Assembly: GCA_029210625.1 (NCBI GenBank)
Contig: JARGFU010000002.1
Span: 62,001 to 126,000 of the forward strand
Direction of reading: 5' to 3'
From: Deltaproteobacteria bacterium
Lineage (GTDB): Bacteria > Myxococcota > Myxococcia > SLRQ01
Length of the DNA: 64,000 nt
The notes beneath the pieces were generated by a model, which saw only the letters and a list, made by a program, of their open reading frames with translations, had not been told where the DNA came from and did not search any database. The position numbers were made by a program, and so were the translations under genes. Positions 47,138 to 56,547 of this stretch are shown one piece after another (within the stretch, counting starts at the first letter, position 1; each line of letters begins with the position of its first letter).

Positions 47138-48471
47138 ACCTCGAGGCTCTTCCAGCGGCCGCGGGCGTAGGCGAGGCCGAGCCAGACGGTGCGCAGGGTC
47201 CAGTCGAGGGTGGTGGCCACCCAGACCCCGACCAGCCCCCAGCCGAGGTGGAAGGCCAGGAGCCAGGTGGCGGTGATCCGCACGAAGACCGGCCCCACCA
47301 GCGCCACCCGCATCGGGGTGGCGGTGTCGCCTGCGCCGCGCAGGGCCGAGGAGTAGACCGCGGCGGCGGCCATCAGGGGCTGGGCCACGGCCGCGACCAG
47401 GAGGCAGCGGGCCCCCAGGGAGATGATCTCCCGCTCGTCGGCGAAGAGGCTCATCAGGGGCTCGGGGAGGAGCACGAAGAGGAGCGAGACCGCCAAGAGC
47501 GTGACCACCGCCAGCCCCAGGGCGACGTAGCCCGCCTGGCTCGCCCGCTCGGGATCCCCGCGGCCGAGGTTCGAGGCGATGAGGGTGCCCGCCGCGATCC
47601 CGAAGCCGTCGGCGGTGATGAAGCCGAGGGACTCGATGGCGATCAGGGCCTGGTTGGCGGCCATGGCCACGTCGCCCAGGCGGGAGATGAGGGCCACGAA
47701 GCCCAGGAAGCCCACGTGGAAGATGATCTTCTCGACGTAGGCCGCCTTCGAGGGCCGGAGGATGGCCCGCAGGGTCTGCCAGTGCTCCGGACCCAGCCGC
47801 AGCCCGCCGAGGCGCGCGCCCCTGCGTCGGCGGCGGAGGATGTAGAGCAGCACCAGCGCCTGCATCAGGAAGGCGGCGGCGCTGGCGATGGCCGCGCCCT
47901 GCACGCCGAGCTCGGGGCAGCCCCCCAGCCCGAAGATCAGCAGGGCGTCCCCGCCCAGGTTCACCGTCTGGGCCAGGGCCGAGACGATCATCGGGGTGCG
48001 GGTGTCCCCCGAGGCCTGGAGGGCGGTGACGGCCAGCACCCCGGCGAAGGCGAGGGGAGCGGCCGGCGCGACGATGGAGAGGTAGGTCACGGCGGCGTCG
48101 CGGACCGGCAGGCCCGTCCCCGCGCCGGCGAGCAGCTCGGTGATCGGCACCCGGGCGAGGAAGACCACGCCGCCGGCGATCACGCCGACGCCGAGGGCGA
48201 AGGCGAGGATGGCCTCGGTGGAGAGCCGGGCGCGCTCCTCGTCCCCGGCGCCGTAGGCCCGGCCGACCACCGCCACGGTGCCGGCGGAGGCCGCGGTCGC
48301 CACCGAGACCATCGACCAGAGGAGGGGGCCGCTGACCTGCATCGAGGCCAGGGCGTCGGCCGAGTACTGCCCGAGGAGGAGGCGATCGACCTGGAAGGCC
48401 AGGGTCAGGAGCAGACCCTGGAGGACCGCCGGCCAGGCCAGGCGATAGGCCTCGGCCAGGAGGCGCCTCAT
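47134..48471 (-). CDS. MATE-family efflux transporter
   Basis: A 445-residue protein with twelve predicted helices and the internal two-fold repeat of MATE exporters: the N-terminal half opens AWPAVLQGLLLTLAFQVDRLLLGQ, the second SKAAYVEKIIFHVGFLGFVALISRLGDVAMAANQAL. These proteins expel cationic drugs or metabolites using sodium or proton gradients. It lies downstream of the small hypothetical gene and queF in the same direction. Confidence 0.92.
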   Translation of the reverse strand: MRRLLAEAYRLAWPAVLQGLLLTLAFQVDRLLLGQYSADALASMQVSGPLLWSMVSVATAASAGTVAVVGRAYGAGDEERARLSTEAILAFALGVGVIAGGVVFLARVPITELLAGAGTGLPVRDAAVTYLSIVAPAAPLAFAGVLAVTALQASGDTRTPMIVSALAQTVNLGGDALLIFGLGGCPELGVQGAAIASAAAFLMQALVLLYILRRRRRGARLGGLRLGPEHWQTLRAILRPSKAAYVEKIIFHVGFLGFVALISRLGDVAMAANQALIAIESLGFITADGFGIAAGTLIASNLGRGDPERASQAGYVALGLAVVTLLAVSLLFVLLPEPLMSLFADEREIISLGARCLLVAAVAQPLMAAAAVYSSALRGAGDTATPMRVALVGPVFVRITATWLLAFHLGWGLVGVWVATTLDWTLRTVWLGLAYARGRWKSLEV

Positions 48472-48501
48472 GTCTTCACGCGAGCCGGAGGGGAGGGGGC
48501 G

Positions 48502-48831
48502 TCAGGCGCGGTCCCCGTGCCGGGGCCGGGCCGGCGCGAAGCCGGCCATCTTGCGGACCTTGATGTCCTTCGGGGAGCCCCCCTCGGGGAGCTCGAGCTT
48601 GCCGCTCTCACCGAAGACGCCGAGGGCCTCCTCGTAGTCGCGCCGGGCGCGCTCGCGCAGCTCGGCCGTGGTGGAGAAGCCCTCATCGGCACCGAGAGCG
48701 CCCGCCAGGCGATCCCGCAGGACGATGATCTGCAGCCGCCGATCGTCCTCGATGTCGCTGTCGATCAGCGCGTCGAGGCGCTCGACCATCTTCGCCAACT
48801 GGTTCCGCCAGGCACGATCACGAAGGTTCAT
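48502..48831 (-). CDS. Hypothetical protein, 109 residues
   Basis: A soluble, mostly helical 109-residue protein ([35 protein letters not shown]) ending in a basic tail. I recognise no family. It overlaps the queF gene by 4 bp (ATGA), so it is translated with it; a link to queuosine synthesis is possible but unsupported otherwise. The MATE gene follows after 30 bp. Confidence 0.7.
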   Translation of the reverse strand: MNLRDRAWRNQLAKMVERLDALIDSDIEDDRRLQIIVLRDRLAGALGADEGFSTTAELRERARRDYEEALGVFGESGKLELPEGGSPKDIKVRKMAGFAPARPRHGDRA

Positions 48832-49196
48832 GGCCCCTCCTTATCACGTTCGTGGCTGGCCTCCACCACCGTGCGGATGCCGCCCCGGACGTTGAAGTCG
48901 CCCCGCACCGTCAGCTGCCGGGGCTGCAGCACGCACACCAGATCGTCGAGGATCCGGTTGGTCACGGCCTCGTGGAAGTGACCCTCGTCCCGGAAGGACC
49001 AGAGGTAGAGCTTCAGGCTCTTGAGCTCGACGCAGAGGGCGTCGGGCACGTACTCGATCTCGAGGTGCGCGAAGTCGGGCTGCCCGGTCATCGGGCAAAC
49101 ACAGGTGAACTCCGGGCAATCGAAGTGGATGACGTAGTCCCGCTGGGGGGCGGGGTTCTCGAAGGTCTGCAGGTCCTTGGTGGGCTCACTCGGCAT
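48828..49196 (-). CDS. queF: NADPH-dependent 7-cyano-7-deazaguanine reductase
   Basis: A 122-residue type I QueF. It reduces preQ0 to preQ1 in the synthesis of the tRNA nucleoside queuosine. The catalytic Cys is C34 in [16 protein letters not shown], which also holds D41. The QueF motif [20 protein letters not shown] (58-76) binds NADPH, with H75/E76. Length is normal for the unimodular form. It is the first gene of a minus-strand group and lies 14 bp after the HD-GYP gene. Confidence 0.95.
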   Translation of the reverse strand: MPSEPTKDLQTFENPAPQRDYVIHFDCPEFTCVCPMTGQPDFAHLEIEYVPDALCVELKSLKLYLWSFRDEGHFHEAVTNRILDDLVCVLQPRQLTVRGDFNVRGGIRTVVEASHERDKEGP

Positions 49197-49210
49197 GGCC
49201 CGAGGGCATA

Positions 49211-50857
49211 TCAGCTCGCCGCCTCGGCGCGAACCTCACCGTCGGTCTCGTCGTCGTAGCGCTGCCGGATGGCGAGGATTTCCGGCTCCCGGGCCAGGAA
49301 GGCCTCGACCAGGCGCTGCTCGAACTTCACCCCGGAGAGGCCCTCGAGGATCCGCCGGGCCTTCTCGTGGGGCACCGAGGGCTTGTAGACCCGCCGCGAG
49401 GTGATGGCGTCGTAGGTGTCCGCGATGGACACGATGCGCGCCTCGAGGGGGATCTCCTCCCCGCTGAGGCCGAAGGGGTAGCCGCTGCCGTCGATGCGCT
49501 CGTGGTGGTAGTAGGCGATGTTCTTCCCGATGTGGAGGATGCTCTCCGGGGAGTCGTGGCCGGCGTTGTGGGCCGCCTCCTCCAGGGTCTGGCCGCCGAT
49601 CACGGGGTGGGTGCGCATGACCTCCCACTCCGCCGGCGAGAGGCGGCCGGGCTTGCAGAGGATCCGGTCCGGGATGCCCACCTTGCCGATGTCGTGGAGG
49701 GGCGCCGCCCGGTAGATCGCGTCGACGAAGGCCTCGTCGACCCGCTCGTAGCCGGGCTGGCCCTCGATGGCCTCGGCGATGAGCCGGGAGTAGCTGCGCA
49801 TCCGGTCGAGGTGGGCGCCGGTCTCGAGGTCGCGGTACTCGGCCAGCCGCGTCAGGCCCATCACCGTGGCGTCCTGGAGGGCCTCGAGCTCGTCGAGGTG
49901 CTTCCGGAGCCTCGACTCGGTCCGCATCAGGCTGGCGTTGGTCCGGGTCAGCTTCTCGTTCACGGTGACCAGATCCAGGAGCAGCCGCTGCTTCTCCCGC
50001 CCGAGCCGCTGGTGGTCGAGGGCGCGGTTGACCACCTTGCGCAGGAGGTTGATGTCCGAGAGCGGCTTGCGCAGGAAGTCGAAGGCGCCGGCCTCCAGGG
50101 CCTCGATGGCGGCCTCGGTCGAGGCGTAGGCCGTGATCACGATACCCACCAGGTCGGGGTGCATCCGCCGTGCGACGCGCAGCACCTCCAGGCCCGAGCC
50201 GTCGGGGAGGTTCTTGTCGCAGACGATGAGGTCGCAGGCCCGGGCGCCGAGGTGGTCGAGGGCCTCGCGCCCCGAGCGGGCCGTGACGATCTCGTGGTCG
50301 TCCATCGAGAGGACCGCCTCGAAGACCTCGAGGGAGCCGTCGTCGTCCTCGACGATCAGGACCCGGGCCCGGCCCTCGTCGGCGCCCTCCCGCAGGGCCG
50401 CCATCCGGCGGGAGACCTCGGCCTGGGCCTGGCGGTCGGTCACCGTCCGCTCGGCCTCGGCGCGGAGGGTCTCGGCGTCGAGGGGCTTCACGTAGAAGCG
50501 GTCCACCGCGGCGTCGTTCACCGCCCGCTGGGCCAGCTCGATGGAGGGGGAGCCGGTGATCAGGATCCGGGCGGCGTCCGGCGCCAGCACGAGGCTCCGG
50601 GCCAGCAGCTCGATGCCGCTGGACTCGGGCAGGTGCTGGTCCGCCACGATCAGAGCGAAGGGGCCCTCGCAGAGGAGCTCGAGGGCCTCGGTGGTGCTGG
50701 CCGCCGGGACGCAGTCGAAGGCCCCGGCCAGGGCCTCACGGACGATCGTCCGCAGGAGCGCGTCGTCGTCGACGATCAGCGCCCGCGGCAGCGGGGGCTC
50801 GCCCTCGGCGGTCGAGATGGGCTCCAGCGCCCCTTCTGGATCGTTCCTTCGGCTCAC
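49211..50857 (-). CDS. Response regulator with two REC domains and HD-GYP domain
   Basis: A 548-residue regulator. REC1 (about 25-140) has the phosphoacceptor D73 in VADQHLP; REC2 (about 165-280) has D214 in VCDKNLP. A coiled coil (about 285-335) joins them to an HD-GYP domain with H388-D389 ([11 protein letters not shown]) and [11 protein letters not shown] (451-461). HD-GYP proteins hydrolyse cyclic di-GMP, so this protein should lower its level upon phosphorylation. No cognate kinase is adjacent. Two receiver domains allow two inputs. Confidence 0.93.
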   Translation of the reverse strand: MSRRNDPEGALEPISTAEGEPPLPRALIVDDDALLRTIVREALAGAFDCVPAASTTEALELLCEGPFALIVADQHLPESSGIELLARSLVLAPDAARILITGSPSIELAQRAVNDAAVDRFYVKPLDAETLRAEAERTVTDRQAQAEVSRRMAALREGADEGRARVLIVEDDDGSLEVFEAVLSMDDHEIVTARSGREALDHLGARACDLIVCDKNLPDGSGLEVLRVARRMHPDLVGIVITAYASTEAAIEALEAGAFDFLRKPLSDINLLRKVVNRALDHQRLGREKQRLLLDLVTVNEKLTRTNASLMRTESRLRKHLDELEALQDATVMGLTRLAEYRDLETGAHLDRMRSYSRLIAEAIEGQPGYERVDEAFVDAIYRAAPLHDIGKVGIPDRILCKPGRLSPAEWEVMRTHPVIGGQTLEEAAHNAGHDSPESILHIGKNIAYYHHERIDGSGYPFGLSGEEIPLEARIVSIADTYDAITSRRVYKPSVPHEKARRILEGLSGVKFEQRLVEAFLAREPEILAIRQRYDDETDGEVRAEAAS

Positions 50858-50909
50858 GGCTCCACCCGGTACGGAAGGAGATCAGTATAGCAGTGAGCCG
50901 GCCGGAGCT

Positions 50910-51752
50910 TCAGGGAGCGAGGCGCTCCAGGAGACCCCGGTCGAGGAGGTGGCTGGGGATGACCTGCCCCAGGGAGGCCAGGACGTTGCCCTTCACCGCC
51001 GGGTTCTCGGCGGAGAGGTCCTCCAGGAGCCGCTTGATCTTCTGACGGTGGAGTCCGTCCTGGGAGCCGCAGAGGTTGCAGGGGAGGATCGGGAACTGCA
51101 TCAGGGCGGCGAACTCGATGATCCGCGACTCGGCAACCAGCGCCATGGGGCGGATGACCTCGAAGCGGCCGTCGTCCGTCGTCAGGCGAGCGGGCATCGA
51201 CTTGATCTGCCCGGCGTAGAGCACGTTGAGGAGCAGGGTCTCGATCAGATCGTCCCGGTGATGGCCCAGGGCGATCTTGTTGAAGCCCTCCTCGCCCGCG
51301 AAGCGGTAGAGGACGCCGCGGCGCAGCCGGGAGCAGAGGGAGCAGTAGGTCTTGCCCTCCTGCACCTTGTCGAGGACCACCGAGTAGGTGTCCTGCCGGA
51401 GCATCCGGAAGGGGATGCCCTCCCGATCCATGTAGTCCTGGATCTTCTGGCCCTCGAAGCCGGGCTGGCCCTGATCGAGGGTGACCGCCATCAGCTCGAA
51501 GCGCACGGGCGCCCGGGCCTGCAGCTTCCGCAGCAGGTGGAGGAGCGTATAGCTGTCCTTGCCGCCCGAGACGGCGACCATCACCCGGTCGCCCTCCTCG
51601 AGGAGGTCGTGCTCCTTCACGCAGCGGCCCACGTCGTTGAGCAGGCGTCGCTCGAGGGCCTCCAGCTTCTGTCGGGTCTCCAGTCCGTCCACTTCGTCTC
51701 CTGATCTTGCGGTGGGAGGAGCGGCGAGCGGCTCTATAGCGGATGGATCCAT
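50910..51752 (-). CDS. TtcA/TtuA-family tRNA thiolation enzyme
   Basis: A 280-residue PP-loop ATPase. The loop is SGGKDS (62-67). Two CxxC pairs (C137/C140 in YCSLCSRLRRG, C225/C228 in PCNLCGSQ) hold the 4Fe-4S cluster that defines TtcA. It adds sulfur to a tRNA base, cytidine 32 in Escherichia coli. GHHRDDLIETLLLN is also typical of TtcA. The ATG at 51752 is used; upstream codons lie in the region shared with the divergent response regulator gene. Confidence 0.9.
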   Translation of the reverse strand: MDPSAIEPLAAPPTARSGDEVDGLETRQKLEALERRLLNDVGRCVKEHDLLEEGDRVMVAVSGGKDSYTLLHLLRKLQARAPVRFELMAVTLDQGQPGFEGQKIQDYMDREGIPFRMLRQDTYSVVLDKVQEGKTYCSLCSRLRRGVLYRFAGEEGFNKIALGHHRDDLIETLLLNVLYAGQIKSMPARLTTDDGRFEVIRPMALVAESRIIEFAALMQFPILPCNLCGSQDGLHRQKIKRLLEDLSAENPAVKGNVLASLGQVIPSHLLDRGLLERLAP

Positions 51753-51823
51753 CGATCGGGAACCGCCGGGGCAGCAGTTCACGATATGGCTACACTCCTG
51801 GCCCGATGGTACCCTCCCCACGG

Positions 51824-52510
51824 ATGTCCACGATCCTCGTCGCAGACTCGGATGAGAGCCGCCTGAAGCACCTGCGGCGACTCGTGCGTCTGGAGGGGCA
51901 CCGAACCCTCGCGGCGACCACCGGGCCCTCGGCGCTGGACGGCACCCTGCGCACCCAGCCCTCGATGCTGGTGGCGGATACGGCCCTCCCGGGCCTCGAC
52001 GGCTACGGGCTCGCCCTCTCCGTGCGGGAGGAGCTCACCCCGGACCAGACCCGGATCATCCTCCTCAAGGAGGCCGTGGCCGCCGACGACCGCACCACCG
52101 CCCGGGCCGTCGGGGCCGACGAGCTGGTGCCCCGCATCCTGGGCGACCAGGGCCTGATGGACGTGATCCGGATGACCCTGGCGACGCGGACGGCCACCGA
52201 GGGCGGCGTCGCCGGCGAGATCGACGACGAGCGCCTCTTCCCCATCCTCCAGTTCCTGCACCAGCGGCGGGTCACGGGCACCCTCTCGGTGACCTGCAAG
52301 GTGCCCGGCACCATCGTCCTGGCCGGTGGCGAGATCATCGGCGCCCGCACCCGCGACGGGCAGGGCACCGACGCCTTCGCGCAGCTCCTGGGGGAGATCG
52401 AGGGTCGCTACTGCTTCGACACCGGGCTGGTCGATCCGGCCTCCCGCTCGATCGAGAAGGCCTTCGACCCCCTGATGATGGACGTCTTCGCGCTCCTCGA
52501 CGACGCCTAG
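51824..52510 (+). CDS. Receiver-domain protein with DUF4388-like (PATAN) domain
   Basis: A 228-residue protein. Residues 1-125 form a receiver domain (ILVADSDESRLKHL; phosphoacceptor Asp in MLVADTALPGLDGY; Lys in IILLKEAV). The second part (about 140-228) looks like a DUF4388 module (FPILQFLHQRRVTGTLSVTCKVPGTIVLAGGEIIGARTRDGQGTDAFAQLL), found in many deltaproteobacterial signalling proteins and thought to mediate protein contacts. Starts at 51824 (MSTILVADSD) and 51806 are both possible. It converges with the DHH gene with a 4-bp overlap. Confidence 0.85.
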   Translation: MSTILVADSDESRLKHLRRLVRLEGHRTLAATTGPSALDGTLRTQPSMLVADTALPGLDGYGLALSVREELTPDQTRIILLKEAVAADDRTTARAVGADELVPRILGDQGLMDVIRMTLATRTATEGGVAGEIDDERLFPILQFLHQRRVTGTLSVTCKVPGTIVLAGGEIIGARTRDGQGTDAFAQLLGEIEGRYCFDTGLVDPASRSIEKAFDPLMMDVFALLDDA

Positions 52511-53472
52511 GAGCCGTCGCCCTCGAGGTGCTCGACGATCCGGTAGGCGATCGCTCGCAGGTCCTCGACCGCCTCCAGGCGCCGGGTGATGGCGCCGACG
52601 TAGGGGTGCCCGCCGCCGCCCTCGGCCCGGCAGATCGCCGAGATGTCGTGGCGGCGAGCCTCCGGGGCGTGCCAGGCGTTGTAGCCGACGCTCACCTTGG
52701 CCGTGTCCCCGGTGCGGCTCAGGATCACCGCGTACCCGGCCTCCGGGTGCAGGTGGTAGGGCACGAACTTGTTGATGGCGTCGAGATCGAAGCCGGAGAG
52801 GTCGCAGAAGACGACGTCGGAGCCTCGCTGGCAGTGGGAGGCGATGAGCTCGGCGGCCTGCTGGTGCTCCTCCAGGTAGCGGCCGAGGTGCCGGGCGACG
52901 ATCGGGAGGGCCACGGCCTCGGCGACGCCCCCGCGCCCGAGTGCCCGCACCACCTCGACGCGATCTTCGAAGCGCTCGCTGCGCTCGATCCAGAGCATGA
53001 GCTGGCAGGCCGGGCTGCTGAGCTCCACGGCCTCCCGGGGGCTGGAGAAGCTCGCCGAGTCGATCCGCTCGGCCGCGGCGATCAGCTCGGAGTGGCCCGA
53101 GGTGTCGAAGCCGAAGTGCTCGCCGAGCATCCGGGCGATGAAGCCGGTGCAGGAGGGCGCGGTGGGATCGAAGAACTTCTGGCCGCTGCGGTCGGCGCGG
53201 AAGTGCTCCTCGTCGCCGGGGCGCTCGAAGGCGGTGCGGTGGTGATCGAACCACCAGGTCAGCCGCTCGGAGGCGAGGTAGGCGAAGTCGACCACCGCGT
53301 TCTCCTCCGGTCCCAGGCGGCCCTCGCCGAGGCCCCCCTCGGGGCCGTGGGAGAGGCCGACCAGGGTGATCGGGCTCTCCTCTCCGTGGCGCGCGCGGTG
53401 GAAGACCGAGAAGAGCGCGGCGCTGGCCAGCCCATCGAAGCAGCGATCGTGGAAGAGCAGGTGCAGCTTCAT
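52507..53472 (-). CDS. DHH-superfamily phosphoesterase-like protein
   Basis: A 321-residue protein with the DHH hallmarks: HDRCFDGLASAALFS near the N-terminus, VVDFAYLASERLTWWFDHH (the DHH metal motif), and a C-terminal GGGGHPYVGAI stretch as in DHHA1 domains. Relatives include NrnA-type oligonucleotide phosphatases, RecJ and cyclic-dinucleotide hydrolases. I cannot choose between these. The sspB gene lies 10 bp upstream in the same operon. Confidence 0.85.
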   Translation of the reverse strand: MKLHLLFHDRCFDGLASAALFSVFHRARHGEESPITLVGLSHGPEGGLGEGRLGPEENAVVDFAYLASERLTWWFDHHRTAFERPGDEEHFRADRSGQKFFDPTAPSCTGFIARMLGEHFGFDTSGHSELIAAAERIDSASFSSPREAVELSSPACQLMLWIERSERFEDRVEVVRALGRGGVAEAVALPIVARHLGRYLEEHQQAAELIASHCQRGSDVVFCDLSGFDLDAINKFVPYHLHPEAGYAVILSRTGDTAKVSVGYNAWHAPEARRHDISAICRAEGGGGHPYVGAITRRLEAVEDLRAIAYRIVEHLEGDGS

Positions 53473-53482
53473 GCGCGCGGGA

Positions 53483-54010
53483 TCACTTCACCAGGCGAAG
53501 CCGCGGGGGGCTGCTCTCACCCGCCTCCCGAGCCTGCTCACCCTCGGTGTCCTCTTCCGTCTCCACCGCCGGCGGAGCGCCGCCGTCGATGACCGAGAGC
53601 TTCGGCCGCTCGGGCACGGCCGCCTCGGTGGCGGGCACCTCCGAGATCGCCCCCTCGCCGTCCTCGAGGGCCGCGGCGAGCGCGGCCAGCGCCGAGGGGG
53701 GCGCCTCGGTGGGGAAGAAGAAGCCCTCGCCGGTGTCGTGGGAGACCATCGCGTAGACGGCGTCGAAGGGCAGGGCGCAGGCGTAGGGCTCGCCGGAGAA
53801 GGAGAGGGTCGCGTAGACCCCGGCCTCGTCCACGGCCAGCGGGCCGGCGAAGCGATAGGAGAGGTTCAGGCCGAGCTCGTGCTCGTCGCGCAGCCCGGGA
53901 GGGACGTCCACGCCCGGGTTGCTCGCGTCGAGGTGGATCAGCACCATGCCCTCGGCGAGGAGCGACTCCAGCAGCTCGCGCTTGCTCGGTTGGTTCTCTC
54001 GGTCATCCAT
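53483..54010 (-). CDS. sspB: SspB-like ClpXP adaptor
   Basis: A 175-residue protein. Residues about 8-105 match the SspB fold (KRELLESLLAEGMVLIHLDASNPGVDVPPGLRDEHELGLNLSYRF, then PYACALPFDAVYAMVSHDTGEGFFFPT). SspB delivers ssrA-tagged proteins to ClpXP. The remaining tail is acidic and disordered, ending in SSPPRLRLVK, which resembles the short hydrophobic XB motif that docks on ClpX. It is followed by the DHH gene. Confidence 0.85.
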   Translation of the reverse strand: MDDRENQPSKRELLESLLAEGMVLIHLDASNPGVDVPPGLRDEHELGLNLSYRFAGPLAVDEAGVYATLSFSGEPYACALPFDAVYAMVSHDTGEGFFFPTEAPPSALAALAAALEDGEGAISEVPATEAAVPERPKLSVIDGGAPPAVETEEDTEGEQAREAGESSPPRLRLVK

Positions 54011-54065
54011 GCTCGACCTCAGTCATAGCGCATCCGAGCGGCTCGCGCAGTCGAGTCCGGATCGA

Positions 54066-54103
54066 GGGGAGTCGTCCCCCCTTGACAGCTTCGAGCGGAA
54101 GCT
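54066..54103 (-). terminator. Hairpins between the 2-oxoacid dehydrogenase and sspB genes
   Basis: AGCTTC (54087-54092) pairs with GAAGCT (54098-54103), and GGGGA (54066-54070) with TCCCC (54075-54079). They sit at and just past the stop of the E1 beta gene on the minus strand. No U-run follows, so any termination is probably weak or Rho-assisted. Confidence 0.35.
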
Positions 54104-55202
54104 ACTTGCCGCCCTCGACGACGTAGGGCGCGGCCTGCTCGCCGAGGCCCCGCTCGGTGGCGATGGCGCGCATCGCCTCGAGGACGTCCGCGGGCTGCGG
54201 CACGGTGGCGTGCTCGAGGTTCGGGTGGAGGCCCACGCCGGGGACGTTGGCGGCCGCGAGCAGGCGCGGGCGCGCCTCGAGCACGTAGAAGAGCTCGTCG
54301 ACGATCCGGCGGATGAGGTGCTCGCCGAAGTTGGTCACCTCACTGTCCTCGTTGATCACCAGCACCCGGCGGGTCTTCTCGACCGACTGGCAGATCGCGT
54401 CCCAGTCGTAGGGGAAGAGGGTGCGCAGGTCGATGACGTCGAAGGTGTAGCCCTCCATGGCCAGCTGGTCGGCCGCCTTCGCGGCCATCTGGGCCTGCCG
54501 CGAGTAGGAGAGGATCGTGGCGTGCTTGCCCTCGCGCATCAGCTTGGCCTTGCCGATCGGCACCCGGTAGAGCTCGAGCTCGGGCCAGTCGGGCTCCCAC
54601 TGTGCGCCGTCGGCGCCCACCGGTTTGTCGATGCGGCGCGAGAGCTCACGGGCGTCGGCCGGCTCGCCGGGGATCAGCTCCTTGCCCTTCACCCGCAGCA
54701 GGCCCTTGGGCTCGAGGTAGAGCACCGGGTTCGGATCCTCGATGGCCGAGAGGAGCAGGCCGTAGGCGTCCAGCGGCGTCGAGGGGCAGACCACCTTCCA
54801 GCCGGGGAGGTGAGTGGCGATCGTGTCGAAGGAGTGCGAGTGGTAGATGGAGCCGTGGATGCCGGCGCCCACCGGCGTGCGCACCACGATGGGCAGGTCG
54901 AACATCCCGCGGGTCGCCCAGTGGATCATGCCGGCGATGCGGAGGTGATCGATGGCGTTGAGGATGTAGTCGGCGAACTGGATCTCGGCGACGCAGCGCT
55001 GGCCGGTCAGGCCGATGCCGATCGCCACGCCGATGATGCCGCGCTCGTCGAGGGGAGAGTTCCAGGCGCACTTGATGCCCTGGGTGCAGGTGAAGGCTCC
55101 CCCCAGGGGAGGGCCGACGTCCTCTCCGAAGACGTCCTTGAGCTCGAGGTGCTCCTCCGCCATGTGGAGGGCCATCCGGATCGCCTGGGCCATGTTCGCC
55201 AT
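54102..55202 (-). CDS. 2-Oxoacid dehydrogenase E1 component, beta subunit
   Basis: A 366-residue transketolase-like E1 beta subunit (branched-chain 2-oxoacid or acetoin dehydrogenase type). The pyrimidine domain starts at MAQAIRMALHMAEEH and GIIGVAIGIGLTGQRCVAEIQFADYI; the C-terminal domain has ATILSYSRQAQMAAKAA and DVIDLRTLFPYDWDAI. It binds thiamine diphosphate with the alpha subunit encoded 35 bp upstream. A 22-nt pure pyrimidine run on the plus strand (55211-55232) gives a GA-rich ribosome region before its ATG. E2 and E3 genes are not in this window. Confidence 0.92.
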   Translation of the reverse strand: MANMAQAIRMALHMAEEHLELKDVFGEDVGPPLGGAFTCTQGIKCAWNSPLDERGIIGVAIGIGLTGQRCVAEIQFADYILNAIDHLRIAGMIHWATRGMFDLPIVVRTPVGAGIHGSIYHSHSFDTIATHLPGWKVVCPSTPLDAYGLLLSAIEDPNPVLYLEPKGLLRVKGKELIPGEPADARELSRRIDKPVGADGAQWEPDWPELELYRVPIGKAKLMREGKHATILSYSRQAQMAAKAADQLAMEGYTFDVIDLRTLFPYDWDAICQSVEKTRRVLVINEDSEVTNFGEHLIRRIVDELFYVLEARPRLLAAANVPGVGLHPNLEHATVPQPADVLEAMRAIATERGLGEQAAPYVVEGGK

Positions 55203-55237
55203 CGTCTCGTCCTCTCTTCTCTCTTCTCTCTCGCTGC

Positions 55238-56230
55238 CTAGGCGTAGATGTTCTCGTAGATGGTCTCGGGCCGCGGGAAGGGCTCCTGCCGTACCTCCTC
55301 GAGGTCCCGGGCGGCCTGCTCGCGCTCCTCGATCCAGGCGGCGGCGAGCTGGTCGGCCTCGGCGACGCCCCGCTCGATGAGCTGGGCCTCGAAGGCGAGG
55401 ATCGCGTCCTCCTCGTCGTGGGTGCGGGCGGCGCCCGAGGCCGACGAGTGGCCGTGGAGGCGGGAGACGTTCGCCTGCAGGGCGTAGGGCTTCCGCTCCC
55501 GCCGGCAGTAGGCGATCGCCTCGTGGAGGGCGTCCCAGGACTCGAAGAAGTCGTTGCCGTCGATCATCTTCCAGGGGATGCCGAAGGGCTCGGCCCGGGA
55601 GATGAGCTCGCGCATCGGCCACTGGGTCTCGCGGCGGGTGCTGATGCCGTACTCGTTGTTCGTCATCAGGATGAGCAGGGGGATCTCCTGCTGCGGCCGC
55701 GACGACCAGATCAGCGCGGTGGCGAAGTCGCCCTCCGCCGAGCCGGCGTCGCCCCCCGTCACGATCGAGATGCCGGTGCCGCCGTGGCGCCGCTGCACCC
55801 AGGCGGTGCCCGGGGCCTGGGAGTACTGGGTGCCGATGGTCGAGGTGGTCGGCATCCAGTTCCAGTCGCGCACCGCGATGTGGTTCACGAAGTTGCGGCC
55901 GCCCGAGAAGGGGTCGGTCGCCGTGTTGCGCATCTGGCGCATCAGGTCCTTGGGATCACCGCCCAGGGCGAGGTAGGTCGCCGCCTGCCGGTAGTGGAAG
56001 TGCAGGTAGTCGTGGTCGGGGCCGAAGCCCCGGTCGATCTGCAGCCCCAGGGGCACGTTGAAGGCCTCCTCACCGGGGCCTCCGATCCAGAAGAAGCCAT
56101 CACCCCGGCGGTAGAGCGAGATGACGCTCTCCTCGGTCACCCGCGCCCGCACCATCACCCGGTGGGCGTGGAGGAGCTCCTCCGCCGTCAGCTGGTCGGC
56201 CCTCTTCTCGCGAATCTTCTCTCGGTCCAT
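55238..56230 (-). CDS. 2-Oxoacid dehydrogenase E1 component, alpha subunit
   Basis: A 330-residue E1 alpha subunit. The thiamine diphosphate motif is GGDAGSAEGDFATALIWSS followed by MTNNEYGIS, and the neighbouring SRLHGHSSASGAARTHDEED resembles the phosphorylation-loop region of branched-chain E1 alpha. It decarboxylates a 2-oxo acid and passes the acyl group to lipoyl-E2. The start is the ATG at 56230; a GTG lies one codon upstream. A palindrome CAACGCGTTG (56250-56259) upstream may be an operator. Confidence 0.92.
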   Translation of the reverse strand: MDREKIREKRADQLTAEELLHAHRVMVRARVTEESVISLYRRGDGFFWIGGPGEEAFNVPLGLQIDRGFGPDHDYLHFHYRQAATYLALGGDPKDLMRQMRNTATDPFSGGRNFVNHIAVRDWNWMPTTSTIGTQYSQAPGTAWVQRRHGGTGISIVTGGDAGSAEGDFATALIWSSRPQQEIPLLILMTNNEYGISTRRETQWPMRELISRAEPFGIPWKMIDGNDFFESWDALHEAIAYCRRERKPYALQANVSRLHGHSSASGAARTHDEEDAILAFEAQLIERGVAEADQLAAAWIEEREQAARDLEEVRQEPFPRPETIYENIYA

Positions 56231-56233
56231 CAC

Positions 56234-56547
56234 TCACTCACCTTCGACGCAACGCGTTGAAATCACGAGGCTTTGCCGTATCGAGACCGCAACTTGGGTC
56301 CGGCCTCTCCGATGCGCAAGCCCCCGCGCCGGGTGGACCGGCGCCGCGGAGGGTGGACCGTGGTGAATCTCGACACCCGGCCGCCCCGATCCCACGCCCG
56401 CCCGGCCCGCAGACCTCGAAGACGGGCCGCCAGGGCCCGATCCGCGAGGGGAGGGAGCAGGCCCCCGCCTTGCAGTGGCGAGGGAGTGTAGCCCGTCGGC
56501 AGGCAAGAGGCCTGACCGCGAGGGCTGCAAAAAAAAGGAGGCAGCTC
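56234..56547. promoter_or_regulatory. 314-bp divergent intergenic region
   Basis: It separates the E1 operon from the electron-transfer cluster. I see the perfect palindrome CAACGCGTTG (56250-56259) close to the E1 alpha start and an AT-rich patch right beside it. A run of eight A followed by GGAGG (56529-56541) gives a very strong ribosome site for the H-protein-like gene at 56548. I found no convincing sigma-54 or sigma-70 boxes and no gene. Confidence 0.5.
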